DNA of 64,000 nucleotides from UBA710 sp051656785 (GTDB lineage: Bacteria > Bacillota_I > Bacilli_A > Mycoplasmatales > Metamycoplasmataceae), in the NCBI GenBank assembly GCA_051656785.1, contig JBOFJK010000002.1, positions 80,596 through 144,595 of the forward strand, in the 5' to 3' direction. The position numbers and the translations under genes are program-made. Below, one piece after another: positions 1 to 8,852 of this stretch. Numbering within the stretch: position 1 is the stretch's first letter; every line of letters begins with the position of its first letter. Under the pieces are notes generated by a model that worked only from the letters and a program-made list of their open reading frames with translations, did no database searches and was not told the DNA's origin.

Positions 1-836
1 ACATCTGTTGAATTCCTTATACCTGCAGTATCCCTGAATTTAAGAATAATATTATTAAACACAATTTCTCCTTCAACAATATCTCTTGTAGTTCCGGCAA
101 TATCTGTTACTATTGATTTTTCCTGATTTAATATTGCATTCATAAGGGAACTTTTACCAACATTTGGAAGACCGACAATTGCAATAGATTGTACTGTTGT
201 AAATATTTGATTTTGCTTGGAAACTTTAACTATTTCTTCTATTTTAGAAATTATTTTTTTTGAAAAATCAATTAGTTTAAGGGTATCCATTTGCTCCACA
301 TCATCATATTCAGGATAATCAATATTCACTTCACAAATTCCTATAACTTTTTCAATTTCATTAATTAATTCTAAAATTAATTCTGATGATTTATTATTAA
401 ATTTTTGAACTGCTATTTTTGCTTGAAAAATTGTTTTAGAGTGTATTAGATCATTAATACTTTCGGCTTTTATTAAATCTAATTTACCATTTAAAAAAGC
501 TCTTCTTGAAAATTCGCCTGGAGTAGCATATCTTGCTCCATTACTGACAATTAATTCTATGATCATATTGGTTACAACTACTCCACCATGTGCATTTATT
601 TCAATAGTGTCTTCACCAACAAAATTATTTTTTCCTTTAAAAAAATTTACTAAAACCTCATCAATTTTTTTATTATCAGCATCGACAATGTAACCAAAAG
701 AAATTGTTTTGTCAGCACCAATTTTCCCAGTAAAAATTTTAGATATTATAGAAAAAGAGTCAGGTCCACTGATTCTTATTATTGATATTGCTTGGTTTAT
801 ATTGCCCGAAGCTATTGCAACTATTGTGTCAAACAT
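1..836 (-). CDS. mnmE: tRNA modification GTPase MnmE (3' part outside window)
   Basis: MnmE, with MnmG, installs the (carboxymethyl)aminomethyl group on wobble U34 of tRNAs. The reading frame starts at the ATG complementary to 834-836 (MFDTIVAIASG) and runs off the left edge, so only about 278 N-terminal residues are present. Seen: the N-terminal tetrahydrofolate-binding domain (residues 1 to about 118, with TPGEFSRRAFLNGK), part of the helical domain, and the G domain start with the P-loop GLPNVGKSSLMN and the TTRD and DTAG motifs. The C-terminal Cys motif lies outside. A TATAAT box lies about 10 bases upstream of the ATG with no Shine-Dalgarno sequence, which suggests a nearly leaderless mRNA. 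It is divergent from ychF. Confidence 0.95.
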   Translation of the reverse strand, partial: MFDTIVAIASGNINQAISIIRISGPDSFSIISKIFTGKIGADKTISFGYIVDADNKKIDEVLVNFFKGKNNFVGEDTIEINAHGGVVVTNMIIELIVSNGARYATPGEFSRRAFLNGKLDLIKAESINDLIHSKTIFQAKIAVQKFNNKSSELILELINEIEKVIGICEVNIDYPEYDDVEQMDTLKLIDFSKKIISKIEEIVKVSKQNQIFTTVQSIAIVGLPNVGKSSLMNAILNQEKSIVTDIAGTTRDIVEGEIVFNNIILKFRDTAGIRNSTD

Positions 837-896
837 TATTAATATTATTATATATATTTTAGTTTATACTTATTAATATTTATTAAAAGAGGTTAT

Positions 897-2003
897 ATGT
901 CATTAAAAGCAGGAATTGTCGGATTACCTAATGTCGGAAAAAGCACCTTGTTTTCAGGTTTAACAAAAATGAAAGTTGAGTCTTCAAATTATGCTTTTAC
1001 AACTATTAATCCTAATGTTAGTATTGTTGAATTAAATGATAAAAGGATTAATATTTTATCAAATATAGTTAAAACAAAAAAAGTTGTTAAAGCAACTTTT
1101 GAATTTGTTGATATTGCCGGCTTAGTTAAAGGTGCATCTAAAGGTGAAGGATTAGGAAATAAATTTCTTTCCAATATTAGAGAAGTAGATTTGATAGTAC
1201 ATGTTATTAGATGTTTTAAGAATGAAGATATTTTACATGTTGTCAATTCAGTTGATTCAATTAGGGATTTTGAAACGATTAATTTAGAATTGTTACTTGC
1301 CGACATGCAAGTAGTGTCAAATGTAAAAGCAAGAATAGCAAAAAGAGCAATTAATAATGGTGATAAACTTCTAATAAAAGAAATGGATGTTATAAATAAA
1401 TTAATTGAAGGATTTGAAAAATCAATACCAGCAAGAGATATAAGTTTTGATGAAGATGAATGGAAAATTATTAAGGGATATCAATTATTAACAATTAAAC
1501 CAATGTTAGTTGTTGGAAATGTAGATGTTTCTTTTGCTGCAACACCACTAGATGAACCTGAATTTAAAAAATTAGCAGATTTTGTTAAAAATCTAAAATT
1601 AGAAATTATTGGATTATCTGTAGAAATTGAAGCTGAAATTGCAATGATTGAAGATGATAATAGTAAGGAAATGTTCTTAGAAGAATATGGTCTTAAAACA
1701 TCTGGTTTAGATAGGTTAATTGCAAAGTCATTTAAATGATTAAATTTACTTACATACTTTACAGTTGGTGTTCAAGAAACGAGAGCATGAGTTTTTAAAA
1801 GTGGTATGACAGCTCCACAATGTGCTGGAATAATTCATACTGATTTTGAAAAGAATTTTATTAGAGCTGAAATTATTGAATATAATGATTTCATTAAATT
1901 TAATGGTGAAAAGGGCGCTAAAGATAATGGTAAAATGCATATTGAAGGAAAAACATATAATGTTAAAGATGGTGACATTTGTAACTTTAGAATTGGTAAA
2001 TAA
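897..2003 (+). CDS. ychF: redox/ribosome-associated ATPase YchF (OLA1 family)
   Basis: YchF is a universally conserved Obg-family P-loop NTPase that prefers ATP and binds ribosomes. The 368-residue product has the P-loop GLPNVGKST near residues 9-17, the DIAGLVKGASKGEGLGN switch region, a coiled-coil insertion, and a C-terminal TGS domain. The frame crosses TGA codons at 1737-1739 and in the segment TRAWVFKSG, both at Trp positions, so a standard-code reading would wrongly split it in two. The start is preceded by AAAGAGG. It is divergent from mnmE and ends three bases before the stop of the convergent methyltransferase gene. Confidence 0.96.
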
Positions 2004-2005
2004 AT

Positions 2006-3085
2006 CTATATTTTTTTATCTAAAACAATTAATGATTCAATATGTTTTGTTTGTGGAAACATATCATAAATTTTGTTATATATTATTTTATAATGTCTTT
2101 TTAATTTAGAAAAATCAGCAGCTTGTGTTCCTGGATTGCATGAAAGATAAATTATTCTTTTTGGTTTAAATTTTAAAATGAGTGTTTTTATTGTTTTAGA
2201 ACTCATACCTTCTCTAGGAGGATCTAGAATAAATGTATCAAAATAACTATTATTTTTCTTTAAAAATATTTCAACATCTGCTTTAATAAATCTAACATTA
2301 GTTATGTGATTTTGAACAATATTTTGAATTGCGTTTTTATATGAATCTTTATTATTTTCAACAGCAACAACAGAATCAGAAATATCACTAACATAAATAG
2401 CAATTGTCCCTATTCCTGAATATAAATCTAGTGTTTTACCATTTTTAATTACATATTTCTTAATATCTTTGTATGCTTCCTCAGCAACTTCCTTATTTAC
2501 TTGATAGAAAGAACTAATACCTACATTAAATTTAAGACCAAACATTGAATCAGTAGTCATTAAACCTGATTTCTTATCACCAACTATTAAATTATCTAAT
2601 GATCTATAAATTATTTCACCTAGAAGTTTTTCATTATGTTTAATAGATGACAACATATAGTTATCTATTTCAATTTTATTTTTTGTCTTCTTCTGATAAA
2701 AATATCCATCATGTAGAGTAATTTTATTTCGATAATAAAATTCTTTTTTTCCAACAAAAGTTTCTAAATTCTTCAAATCAGTTTTTGCAATATTTTTAAA
2801 ATCATTTATAACTTTTTCACTCTTAAAAGCTAATTGCTCTATTTGATTCATATGGATAAGTTCATAACCGCCTATTAGATTAGCGTTCTCAAATACTTCT
2901 TTTCTTCTATTTTTTGATGATTTAATTATTTCAGTTATTTCACCAATTGAATATTTCTCTTTTTCTAAAATTATTTTTATTTTTACTACTTCATTTTTTA
3001 TAGTTCCGAATATATAAATCGGTTTATTATCAACAAAAGCAATGCCCTCACCATTTTGATTATACTTTTCAATTGTTACTATCAT
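2006..3085 (-). CDS. TrmA/RlmD-family RNA (uracil-5-)-methyltransferase, lacking the Fe-S cysteines
   Basis: This is a 359-residue SAM-dependent enzyme of the family that makes m5U in 23S rRNA or tRNA. N-terminal TRAM domain (residues 1-55), central domain, and a Rossmann methyltransferase domain with SSFYQVN, DLYSGIGTIAI, DPPREG and the catalytic Cys in YLSCNP (about residue 316). In most relatives four cysteines between TRAM and catalytic domain hold a [4Fe-4S] cluster; here the equivalent stretch reads GGYELIHMN and carries no Cys, so the cluster is absent. Which RNA position it modifies (RlmD, RlmCD or TrmA type) cannot be told from sequence alone. AAGGA precedes the ATG. Confidence 0.88.
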   Translation of the reverse strand: MIVTIEKYNQNGEGIAFVDNKPIYIFGTIKNEVVKIKIILEKEKYSIGEITEIIKSSKNRRKEVFENANLIGGYELIHMNQIEQLAFKSEKVINDFKNIAKTDLKNLETFVGKKEFYYRNKITLHDGYFYQKKTKNKIEIDNYMLSSIKHNEKLLGEIIYRSLDNLIVGDKKSGLMTTDSMFGLKFNVGISSFYQVNKEVAEEAYKDIKKYVIKNGKTLDLYSGIGTIAIYVSDISDSVVAVENNKDSYKNAIQNIVQNHITNVRFIKADVEIFLKKNNSYFDTFILDPPREGMSSKTIKTLILKFKPKRIIYLSCNPGTQAADFSKLKRHYKIIYNKIYDMFPQTKHIESLIVLDKKI

Positions 3086-3159
3086 TTTATTCCTTAATAT
3101 TAAAACAATATTTCATATTTTCTTTTATTATATTTTATAATTATTAAAAATATATAATT

Positions 3160-3233
3160 AAGGGATTAGTATAATGGTAGTGCTACAGATTCCAAACCTG
3201 TATGTAGGGGTTCGATTCCTCTATCCCTTGCCA
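3160..3233 (+). tRNA. tRNA-Trp (CCA anticodon)
   Basis: A complete 74-base cloverleaf with encoded CCA end. The acceptor stem AAGGGAT pairs with ATCCCTT, discriminator G. The T-arm is AGGGG-TTCGATT-CCTCT. The anticodon loop contains TTCCAAA with anticodon CCA; pair 31-39 is an A-C mismatch. CCA reads UGG, so UGA codons need a second tRNA-Trp(UCA), not in this window, or wobble reading. A TATAAT at 3136-3141 gives a plausible start about 12 bases upstream. Confidence 0.92.
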
Positions 3234-3258
3234 TTTCTCACTCTTAATGGGACCTAAA

Positions 3259-3912
3259 TTAATTTAATAAACTACTCAATATTTTAAATATATTTTTATT
3301 AATTTCTAATGTTGTTATTTTAATGTATTTTTCTACTGAATCACTTATAGAATATAAGGACTTTAATAAATCTAATGAAGTTGGATATTTTCCATGTTTT
3401 TTACAAAGCATACCACCTTGGGCAATATCAAAACTATATAGATTTTGATTAGTTGAACAGATGACACAATTCTGAAATGACAAACCTTCACCATTACTTT
3501 CTAATATTTTTGAAACTAAAAATGTCTGAATTTTATAAAAATCATGACTTTCAAAATCTTTTAGTAATAAATTATAGATTTTAAAAACATCTTCACTAAA
3601 ATTTCTTATTTTTCAAAGTATTTTTATTAAAATCCCTATTTTGTCTGCATTATTTTTAGTTATATCAGGTAAACCCTTAATAATTGTGGCTTTTTTTAAA
3701 AAAAATCAAACATTTGTGGAGTAATTTTCTAGAATTTCAAAATCTACCAAAGATCCGACAATGACATTTGGTCTATTCTTGCTTTCAATTTTTTTTACAC
3801 CTTTTGCATATATCTTTATTATTGCATTTTCACTATGAACATTGAGGATTTCATCATTATCAAGGTATAGAGATTTCGAAATAATTATCCCAACAATTTT
3901 TTTTGTTTGCAT
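3259..3912 (-). CDS. recO: DNA repair protein RecO
   Basis: RecO works with RecR to load RecA on SSB-coated single-stranded DNA and to anneal strands. The 217-residue product begins MQTKKIVGIIISK, an N-terminal OB-fold with the family pattern (EILNVHSENAIIKIYAKGVKK), then a helical region. The C-terminal zinc motif appears as CVIC near residues 149-152 followed by C-x2-H about 18 residues later. The frame reads through several TGA Trp codons, including one just after residue 68. The gene lies between tRNA-Trp and the divergent response regulator gene; a TATAAT box ends 8 bases before the ATG, so it may be leaderless. Confidence 0.85.
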
Positions 3913-3943
3913 ATTTTATAATTATATTTATATAATATTAATT

Positions 3944-4654
3944 ATGATAAATCATTTAAATAAAAATTTAGATAAGCATCCTTTAAAGGTTTTAGTTATT
4001 ACTCATGAAAACACAAATAAGGAAGAAATTGATAAAATATTGGTAGAATCTCAAAAATACTTTAATATGACTTGAAGTTATTCAAACTTCAAAGAGATAG
4101 AGAATATAGAAAATTTTGAAGTACCAGATATTATGGTTATTGATTATTTTGAAGGTCAGGAAAAGCTATTTAATTGAGAATTTTATGACTTTTGTCATAG
4201 AAAAAACTCTATTTATCTTCAAGTTCTTCTTCTTAAAGAGTTTAAAAAAAGCGATTTTATTTTTTATAAATGAGGAAATGATGAGATTATTTACAAAGAT
4301 GATGACTATGAATATCTAAAATGAAAAATAATTGCAATTCTAAGAAGATCTTGAGATTCACACAATAAAAAGACTGTAATAATTCATAAGGGGATGATTC
4401 TTGATAATTTAAAGAATGTATTTTACTTAAATGATAAAAGAATACATCTAACAAAGAAAGAATTTCAATTAATGAATATTCTAATGACTGATGCCAGTGA
4501 AGATTATATTAGTAAGCAAAAAATATTTTCAACTATATGAAATGATACTGGAGAAGATTATACAAGAGTTGTTGATCAAGTTATTTTCAAAATTAAGAAG
4601 AAAATTGGAAAACAAGTATTTGAAATAGGAAAAAAAGGAATAAAAATAATATAA
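3944..4654 (+). CDS. orphan OmpR/PhoB-type response regulator with divergent receiver
   Basis: A 236-residue protein. The C-terminal part (about residues 145-236) matches a winged-helix OmpR/PhoB DNA-binding domain: LTKKEFQLMNIL, then an SKQKIFSTIW recognition region, then VVDQVIFKIKKKIG and a final strand. The N-terminal part looks like a receiver: a strand KVLVIT, then DIMVIDYFEG with a candidate phospho-acceptor Asp67. The usual acidic pair after strand 1 is missing (THE), so phosphorylation may not occur. No histidine kinase gene is nearby. A TATAAT box at 3931-3936 lies 7 bases before the ATG with no Shine-Dalgarno, so the mRNA is probably leaderless. The regulator assignment rests on the C-terminal domain; targets are unknown. 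Confidence 0.75.
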
Positions 4655-4663
4655 TTATTAATT

Positions 4664-4993
4664 ATGGATAGAAAAGCATATATAAAGGGTAAAGTGACAA
4701 GAATTAATAAGAATTTTCTTGTGGTGCTTACAAAAAATAAAAAAATGGGTGTCGTTTATGTAAATGATATATCTGATTATTATATTGAAAACTTAAAATC
4801 TATTTTTAAAATTGGTGAAGAACTAGAATTATTAGTTAAATATATTAAAGATGATATTTATTTTTGTGACTTTAAAACAGGAAAACCTGATTTTCTAAAT
4901 TTCCCTTTCAAATATGAAATTAATGAAACAAAAAGTGGATTTCATAATTTATCAAAATATAATGAAAGTGAGGTTATGAAATGAATAAAATAA
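4664..4993 (+). CDS. small S1-domain RNA-binding protein
   Basis: A 109-residue protein starting MDRKAYIKGKVTRINKNFL. Residues 4-70 fit a single S1-type OB fold: strand GKVTRI, strand FLVVLT, the MGVVYVNDISDYYI segment and IGEELELLVKYI. Short S1 proteins of this kind (relatives of B. subtilis YugI/GSP13) often sit beside gpi in Firmicutes, as here. The frame crosses a TGA at 4982-4984 and ends at TAA 4991-4993, overlapping the gpi start by 13 bases. It begins 9 bases after the regulator gene's stop. RNA target unknown; likely ribosome-associated. Confidence 0.75.
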
Positions 4994-6279
4994 AATTAAA
5001 TATTAGTAGAGCAATTGACTTTACAAATGTAATGAAATATGAAAAACAGGTTAAAGAAATTCATGATAAAATGGAGAGATATGAATCTGAAGGAAATGAA
5101 TTCTTAGGATGAAAAGATCTTCCAAATAATATTGATATCCAAGATATTAAGGAAATGGAAACTATCGCAAAAAGATTGCACACTGCTGGAATAGATGTTT
5201 TGGTGGTTGTTGGTATTGGTGGTTCATATCTAGGAATTAAAGCTGGTATTGATTTTATTTTGGGTAACTACCCTATGCCTGAAGAAAAGAAAATGGAAAT
5301 CATTTTTGCAGGTGAATCTCTTTCTTCAACTGATCTTGCTCAAAAATTAAAATATGTTGAAAATAAAAGATTTGCTATTAATGTTATTTCTAAATCAGGA
5401 ACAACAACAGAGCCTGCAATAGCTTTTAGAATGTTTAAAAAATTATTAGAAGATACTATTGGTAAAAATAATGCTAAAGATTATATTATTGCAACAACAG
5501 ATGCTAATAAAGGATCATTATTTCAATTAGCAGAACAAGAAGGATATCAAAAATTTGTTATTCCCGATAATATTGGTGGTAGATTTTCAGTTTTAACACC
5601 TGTTGGCCTATTTCCATTTGCATGTATTGGATTAAACATCAAAAAAATTATTCATGGTGCAAAAATATCTAATGAAGATTATTCTATTGATTCATTAGAA
5701 GATAATTTAGCTTATCAATATGCTGTTACAAGATTCATTCTTTGAAAGGAAAAAAAGTTTGCTTCTGAAATGATCGTTGCTTATGAACCTAATTTAGATT
5801 TTTTCTTAGAGTGATGGAAACAATTATTTGGGGAATCGGAAGGGAAATTAAATAAAGGTCTTCTACCAAGCAGTGCAATTTTTTCAACAGATTTGCACTC
5901 ATTAGGTCAATTTATTCAAGAAGGTTCTAAAATGCTATTTGAAACAGTGATAACTGTTAAAAAACCAATTATTGATTTAGAAATTGTTGAAGACAGAGAT
6001 AACTTAGATAATTTAAATTATTTAATAAATAGAAGTGTTCATGAAATAAATAACGTTGCATTTCAGGCCACTTTGGATGCTCACTCTTCAGTCGGTCAAG
6101 TCCCTAACATACATATCGAACTTCCTGAATTGAATGAAGAAATATTTGGGGCAATTATTATGTTTTTTGAAAGAGCAGTCGCAATGAGTGCTTATTTAAT
6201 GGAAGTGAATCCATTCAACCAACCCGGTGTTGAAATATACAAAACTAATATGTTTAGAATATTAAAAAAACCTTCATAA
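4981..6279 (+). CDS. gpi: glucose-6-phosphate isomerase
   Basis: Interconverts glucose-6-phosphate and fructose-6-phosphate in glycolysis (cytosol). The 432-residue product has the SIS-fold signature region VVVGIGGSYLGIKAG, the SKSGTTTEP phosphosugar loop and the IPDNIGGRFSVLTPVGLFP segment. The start ATG at 4981 is supported by AGTGAGG just upstream, within the S1 gene. TGA-coded Trp occurs at several points, for example in EFLGWKD and near residue 255. Length matches the short Firmicute type. The promoter and 5' end of the SRP RNA follow within 20 bases. Confidence 0.96.
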
Positions 6280-6298
6280 ATTTATATATAATTATAGA

Positions 6299-6380
6299 GC
6301 CATTGAAATAGCAACCTTGTAACTTGGTCAGGACAGAAATGTAGCATCCATATCGAGAAGTGTTATGTTCAATGGTTTTA
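6299..6380 (+). ncRNA. ffs: signal recognition particle RNA (4.5S type)
   Basis: The diagnostic apical domain is present: GGTCAGGACAGAAATGTAGCA across 6335-6355, the asymmetric loop and GNRA-like tip bound by Ffh. The ends close through CCATTGA (6300-6306) and TCAATGG (6369-6375). A TATAAT at 6287-6292 puts the start near 6299. It lacks an Alu domain, as in other small bacterial SRP RNAs. The exact 3' end is uncertain by several bases. Confidence 0.9.
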
Positions 6381-6400
6381 TTTATAAAAATTAAAACCGT

Positions 6401-6476
6401 TAAGTTTCCCACACTAAATTATCCTAAAAACGCTGGTGTTTGTGGTGTGTTTGAAACTTATAAACAATATCCACAC
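6401..6476 (+). promoter_or_regulatory. structured element upstream of dnaN, with DnaA-box-like 9-mers
   Basis: TAAGTTTC (6401-6408) pairs with GAAACTTA (6453-6460), and CACAC (6410-6414) with GTGTG (6445-6449), around an inner small hairpin AAACG/TGTTT. Sequences close to the TTATCCACA DnaA box lie at 6419-6427 (TTATCCTAA, 7/9) and 6467-6475 (ATATCCACA, 8/9). It could be a dnaN leader hairpin or a relic of an origin-type region; dnaA itself is not here. Confidence 0.4.
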
Positions 6477-6516
6477 TCCTTATTATAAAAAATTAAAAAA
6501 GAAAGAAAAGAATTAT

Positions 6517-7623
6517 ATGAAAATAATCGTTGATGCAAAAGAAATTATTAAAACTCTTGATGAAGTAGGTAAGTGTATTAATAATAGCAATATATTTCTT
6601 CCTTTAAGAGGAATATTGTTTGAAGTCCTGGAAGATAGATTATCAATCATCGGATCTGATGGGAACCTATCAATCATTAAAATAATTCATCCCAAGGATA
6701 ATATTTTAATGATTGAAGAAACAGGTAAATTACTAATACCTTCAATGTTATTTGCAAACATTACTAGAAAATGCAATGGAAATATTGAAGTTTTCAATAA
6801 AGGGAACATATTATTCATTACTAACGGAACTGATAAGTATGAATTGAATTTATTTGATGCTTCTGAATATCCAATTATAGATTTTTCATTACAAGGTATT
6901 AAATTAACAGTTAATGCAAAACAATTAAGAAATGCAGCTAAAAATGTTTTATTTGCAGCATCATCAAGTGATGTAGACATTATATTTAATGGTGTTAATA
7001 TTGATTATTCAAATAATGTGATGAAACTAATAGCGACTGATTCATATAGGGTTGCATATGAAGAAATTGAAATGAATGATTCTAGAGGAGTTAGTTTTAA
7101 TGTTTCAATATTTGCTAAAAATCTAAAAGAATTTATTCCAGATACTATTAATGATGATGTAGAAATGTATGTTAATGACTATAAAATTAATTTAGTTTAT
7201 GAAGAAATGATAATTCAATCAAAATTAATTGATGCACCATATAAGGATGTTTCTAAAATTTTTCCAGAAAGTTTTTCAAGAACATTAACTATCGATAAGA
7301 GGGAATTAATAGATGCAATTAATAAGGCTGTTGTTATTTCTTCGGATACATTTCATAGATTAAGATTTGAAATTGATCAGAAAGAGATTAGAGTTATTTC
7401 TGTTAAGGAAGAGATTGGTAATTCAAGTGTCATTATAAAAACCAAGAACTTTGTTGGTGATGATTTAATTTTTACTGTTAATTATAAATTCCTTAAAGAA
7501 GCTATTGCTGTATTTGAAGGTGAAATACAGCTAAAATTTAATAATGGTATTGATAGATTTGTCATTATTGGTAAATCAAATCCGAAAAACAAACAACTTA
7601 TTGCTCCACAAAGAAGTTACTAA
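6517..7623 (+). CDS. dnaN: DNA polymerase III beta subunit (sliding clamp)
   Basis: The ring-shaped processivity clamp of the replicase. A 368-residue product, usual length, from MKIIVDAKEIIKTLDEVGKCINN, with three repeated clamp domains; the first has the typical LPLRGILFEV, LSIIGSDGNLSI pattern, and the C-terminus FVIIGKSNPKNKQLIAPQ corresponds to the family's final strand. An in-frame ATG 27 codons upstream (6436) exists but the clamp homology begins at 6517, which has a purine-rich stretch (AAAGAAAGAAAAG) upstream. It is followed after 27 bases by the S4-domain gene, its usual Firmicute neighbour; dnaA is not adjacent. Confidence 0.94.
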   Translation: MKIIVDAKEIIKTLDEVGKCINNSNIFLPLRGILFEVLEDRLSIIGSDGNLSIIKIIHPKDNILMIEETGKLLIPSMLFANITRKCNGNIEVFNKGNILFITNGTDKYELNLFDASEYPIIDFSLQGIKLTVNAKQLRNAAKNVLFAASSSDVDIIFNGVNIDYSNNVMKLIATDSYRVAYEEIEMNDSRGVSFNVSIFAKNLKEFIPDTINDDVEMYVNDYKINLVYEEMIIQSKLIDAPYKDVSKIFPESFSRTLTIDKRELIDAINKAVVISSDTFHRLRFEIDQKEIRVISVKEEIGNSSVIIKTKNFVGDDLIFTVNYKFLKEAIAVFEGEIQLKFNNGIDRFVIIGKSNPKNKQLIAPQRSY

Positions 7624-7650
7624 AAAAGAAAAAAGAAAGGTATATCAAAT

Positions 7651-7866
7651 ATGAAGGTAGAAATAAAGGGTCAATACATTAAATTAGGTCAATTAATAAA
7701 AAAACTTAATTTAATAGATACAGGTGGACAGGCAAAGGATTTTATTGAAAATAGCAATATTAAAATAGATAATGAAAAACCTAAAGGTAGAAGTACAAAG
7801 ATTTTTGTTGGTTCTACTATTTGAATAGATGATGAAGTTTATATGATTGTTAATACTTCAGAATAA
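7651..7866 (+). CDS. yaaA: S4-domain RNA-binding protein (YaaA/RlbA type)
   Basis: A 71-residue protein, MKVEIKGQYIKLGQLIKKL, made of a single S4 RNA-binding domain (LGQLIKKLNLIDTGGQAKDFIEN followed by KIDNE and GRSTKIFVGSTI). Bacterial relatives (B. subtilis YaaA) are encoded right after dnaN and before recF, and have been linked to large ribosomal subunit assembly. The gene uses one TGA Trp codon and has AGAAAGG upstream. It was too short and too TGA-broken to appear as a standard-code gene. recF is not present downstream. Confidence 0.85.
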
Positions 7867-7910
7867 AAAATATTTAATTTAAAATAAAAAAATGTGTTAT
7901 CATTAATTAC

Positions 7911-8849
7911 ATGGTTTCAGTAATTAAGATTATTAACTTATATTTTTGAAAAAGTTTCTTTGGACCTTTTTTTTCTTTTGTATTTCCTTTAATATTTGTT
8001 GCCTTATTAGGAACACTACTAGGGTTTGACCAATTATTTGGTGGAGCAATGGCTATTGCTTCGATGTCCATAGCTTTAACAGCTATGCCGCAAGCTATTT
8101 TTGAATTTAAAAGATCTGCTTTGTTAAAACGTATTGGAGTAACACCTATTAAACCATGAATGTTCCTAATGGTTGCTGGTCTTTTCTATTTCTTAGTTAT
8201 GATTATTTCAACTTTTTGAACATTTGGTATTGGAATACTTATATTTTTAGCAAATATGGATGAAGGTAGAGATATTCAACAATTGCCTGGTGCAACTGCA
8301 ACTGGTGGGGCTATCTTTCTATTCTCACCAACACTTAAAAATACCTTAGAACACGTTAATTGAGGTGGATTCTTATGAGGGATTATAATGAATATTATTG
8401 TTGGTATATCTCTAGGTTTTGTTCTAGTTTCAACTTCTAGATCAACATTAGCAATTCAAGGTTTAGGAATTCCAATTTTAATTATATCTCAATTTTTATC
8501 AGCACAAGTTTTACCATTACCAATGATTGTTAATATTGAATTTATGAAATATATTAGTTTCTTAAGTCCTTTTAGATATTCAACAGGGTTAATGATTGAG
8601 TCATTTACAGGAGTGCTTGATACTTCATTATTAGTGCCGCCATTTACAGCAGATGTAAGATTAGTTATTAATTCATCTTCTAATATTTTTGATGTTTCAA
8701 AACCTTTTGAAATGTTGAAATATAAAGACGATGAGGTAACAGTGATGTTTAATAAAGCAGATAAAATATTAAATTTAATTATGCCATTTGTCTTTACTGG
8801 AATTTTCTCTGGGATAGCTGTAAAAACATTTAAATGGAGTACAAGATAG
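7911..8849 (+). CDS. ABC-2 type transporter permease
   Basis: A 312-residue membrane protein with about six predicted segments: FFSFVFPLIFVALLGTLLG, MAIASMSIALTAM, MFLMVAGLFYFLVMIIS, IIMNIIVGISLGFVL, GLGIPILIISQFLS and the last near LIMPFVFTGIFSGI. The arrangement, including the PLPMI and LSPFRYSTGL segment before the last helix, is that of ABC-2 type exporters. It pairs with the ATPase gene that starts 3 bases later. TATCAT at 7898-7903 lies 7 bases before the ATG and no ribosome-binding site is visible, so translation may be leaderless. The substrate is unknown. Confidence 0.82.
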
Positions 8850-8852
8850 GAT

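Noticed and set aside
989..1306. Minus-strand open frame inside ychF
   Set aside because: It is the shadow of a strongly conserved gene in another frame, with no motif of its own.
6436..6516. Extended N-terminus for dnaN from the ATG at 6436
   Set aside because: The clamp family begins at the 6517 methionine; the extension overlaps the structured element and has no conservation.
7745..7866. Possible recF after the S4 gene
   Set aside because: The next gene is an ABC-2 permease; no RecF P-loop is present.
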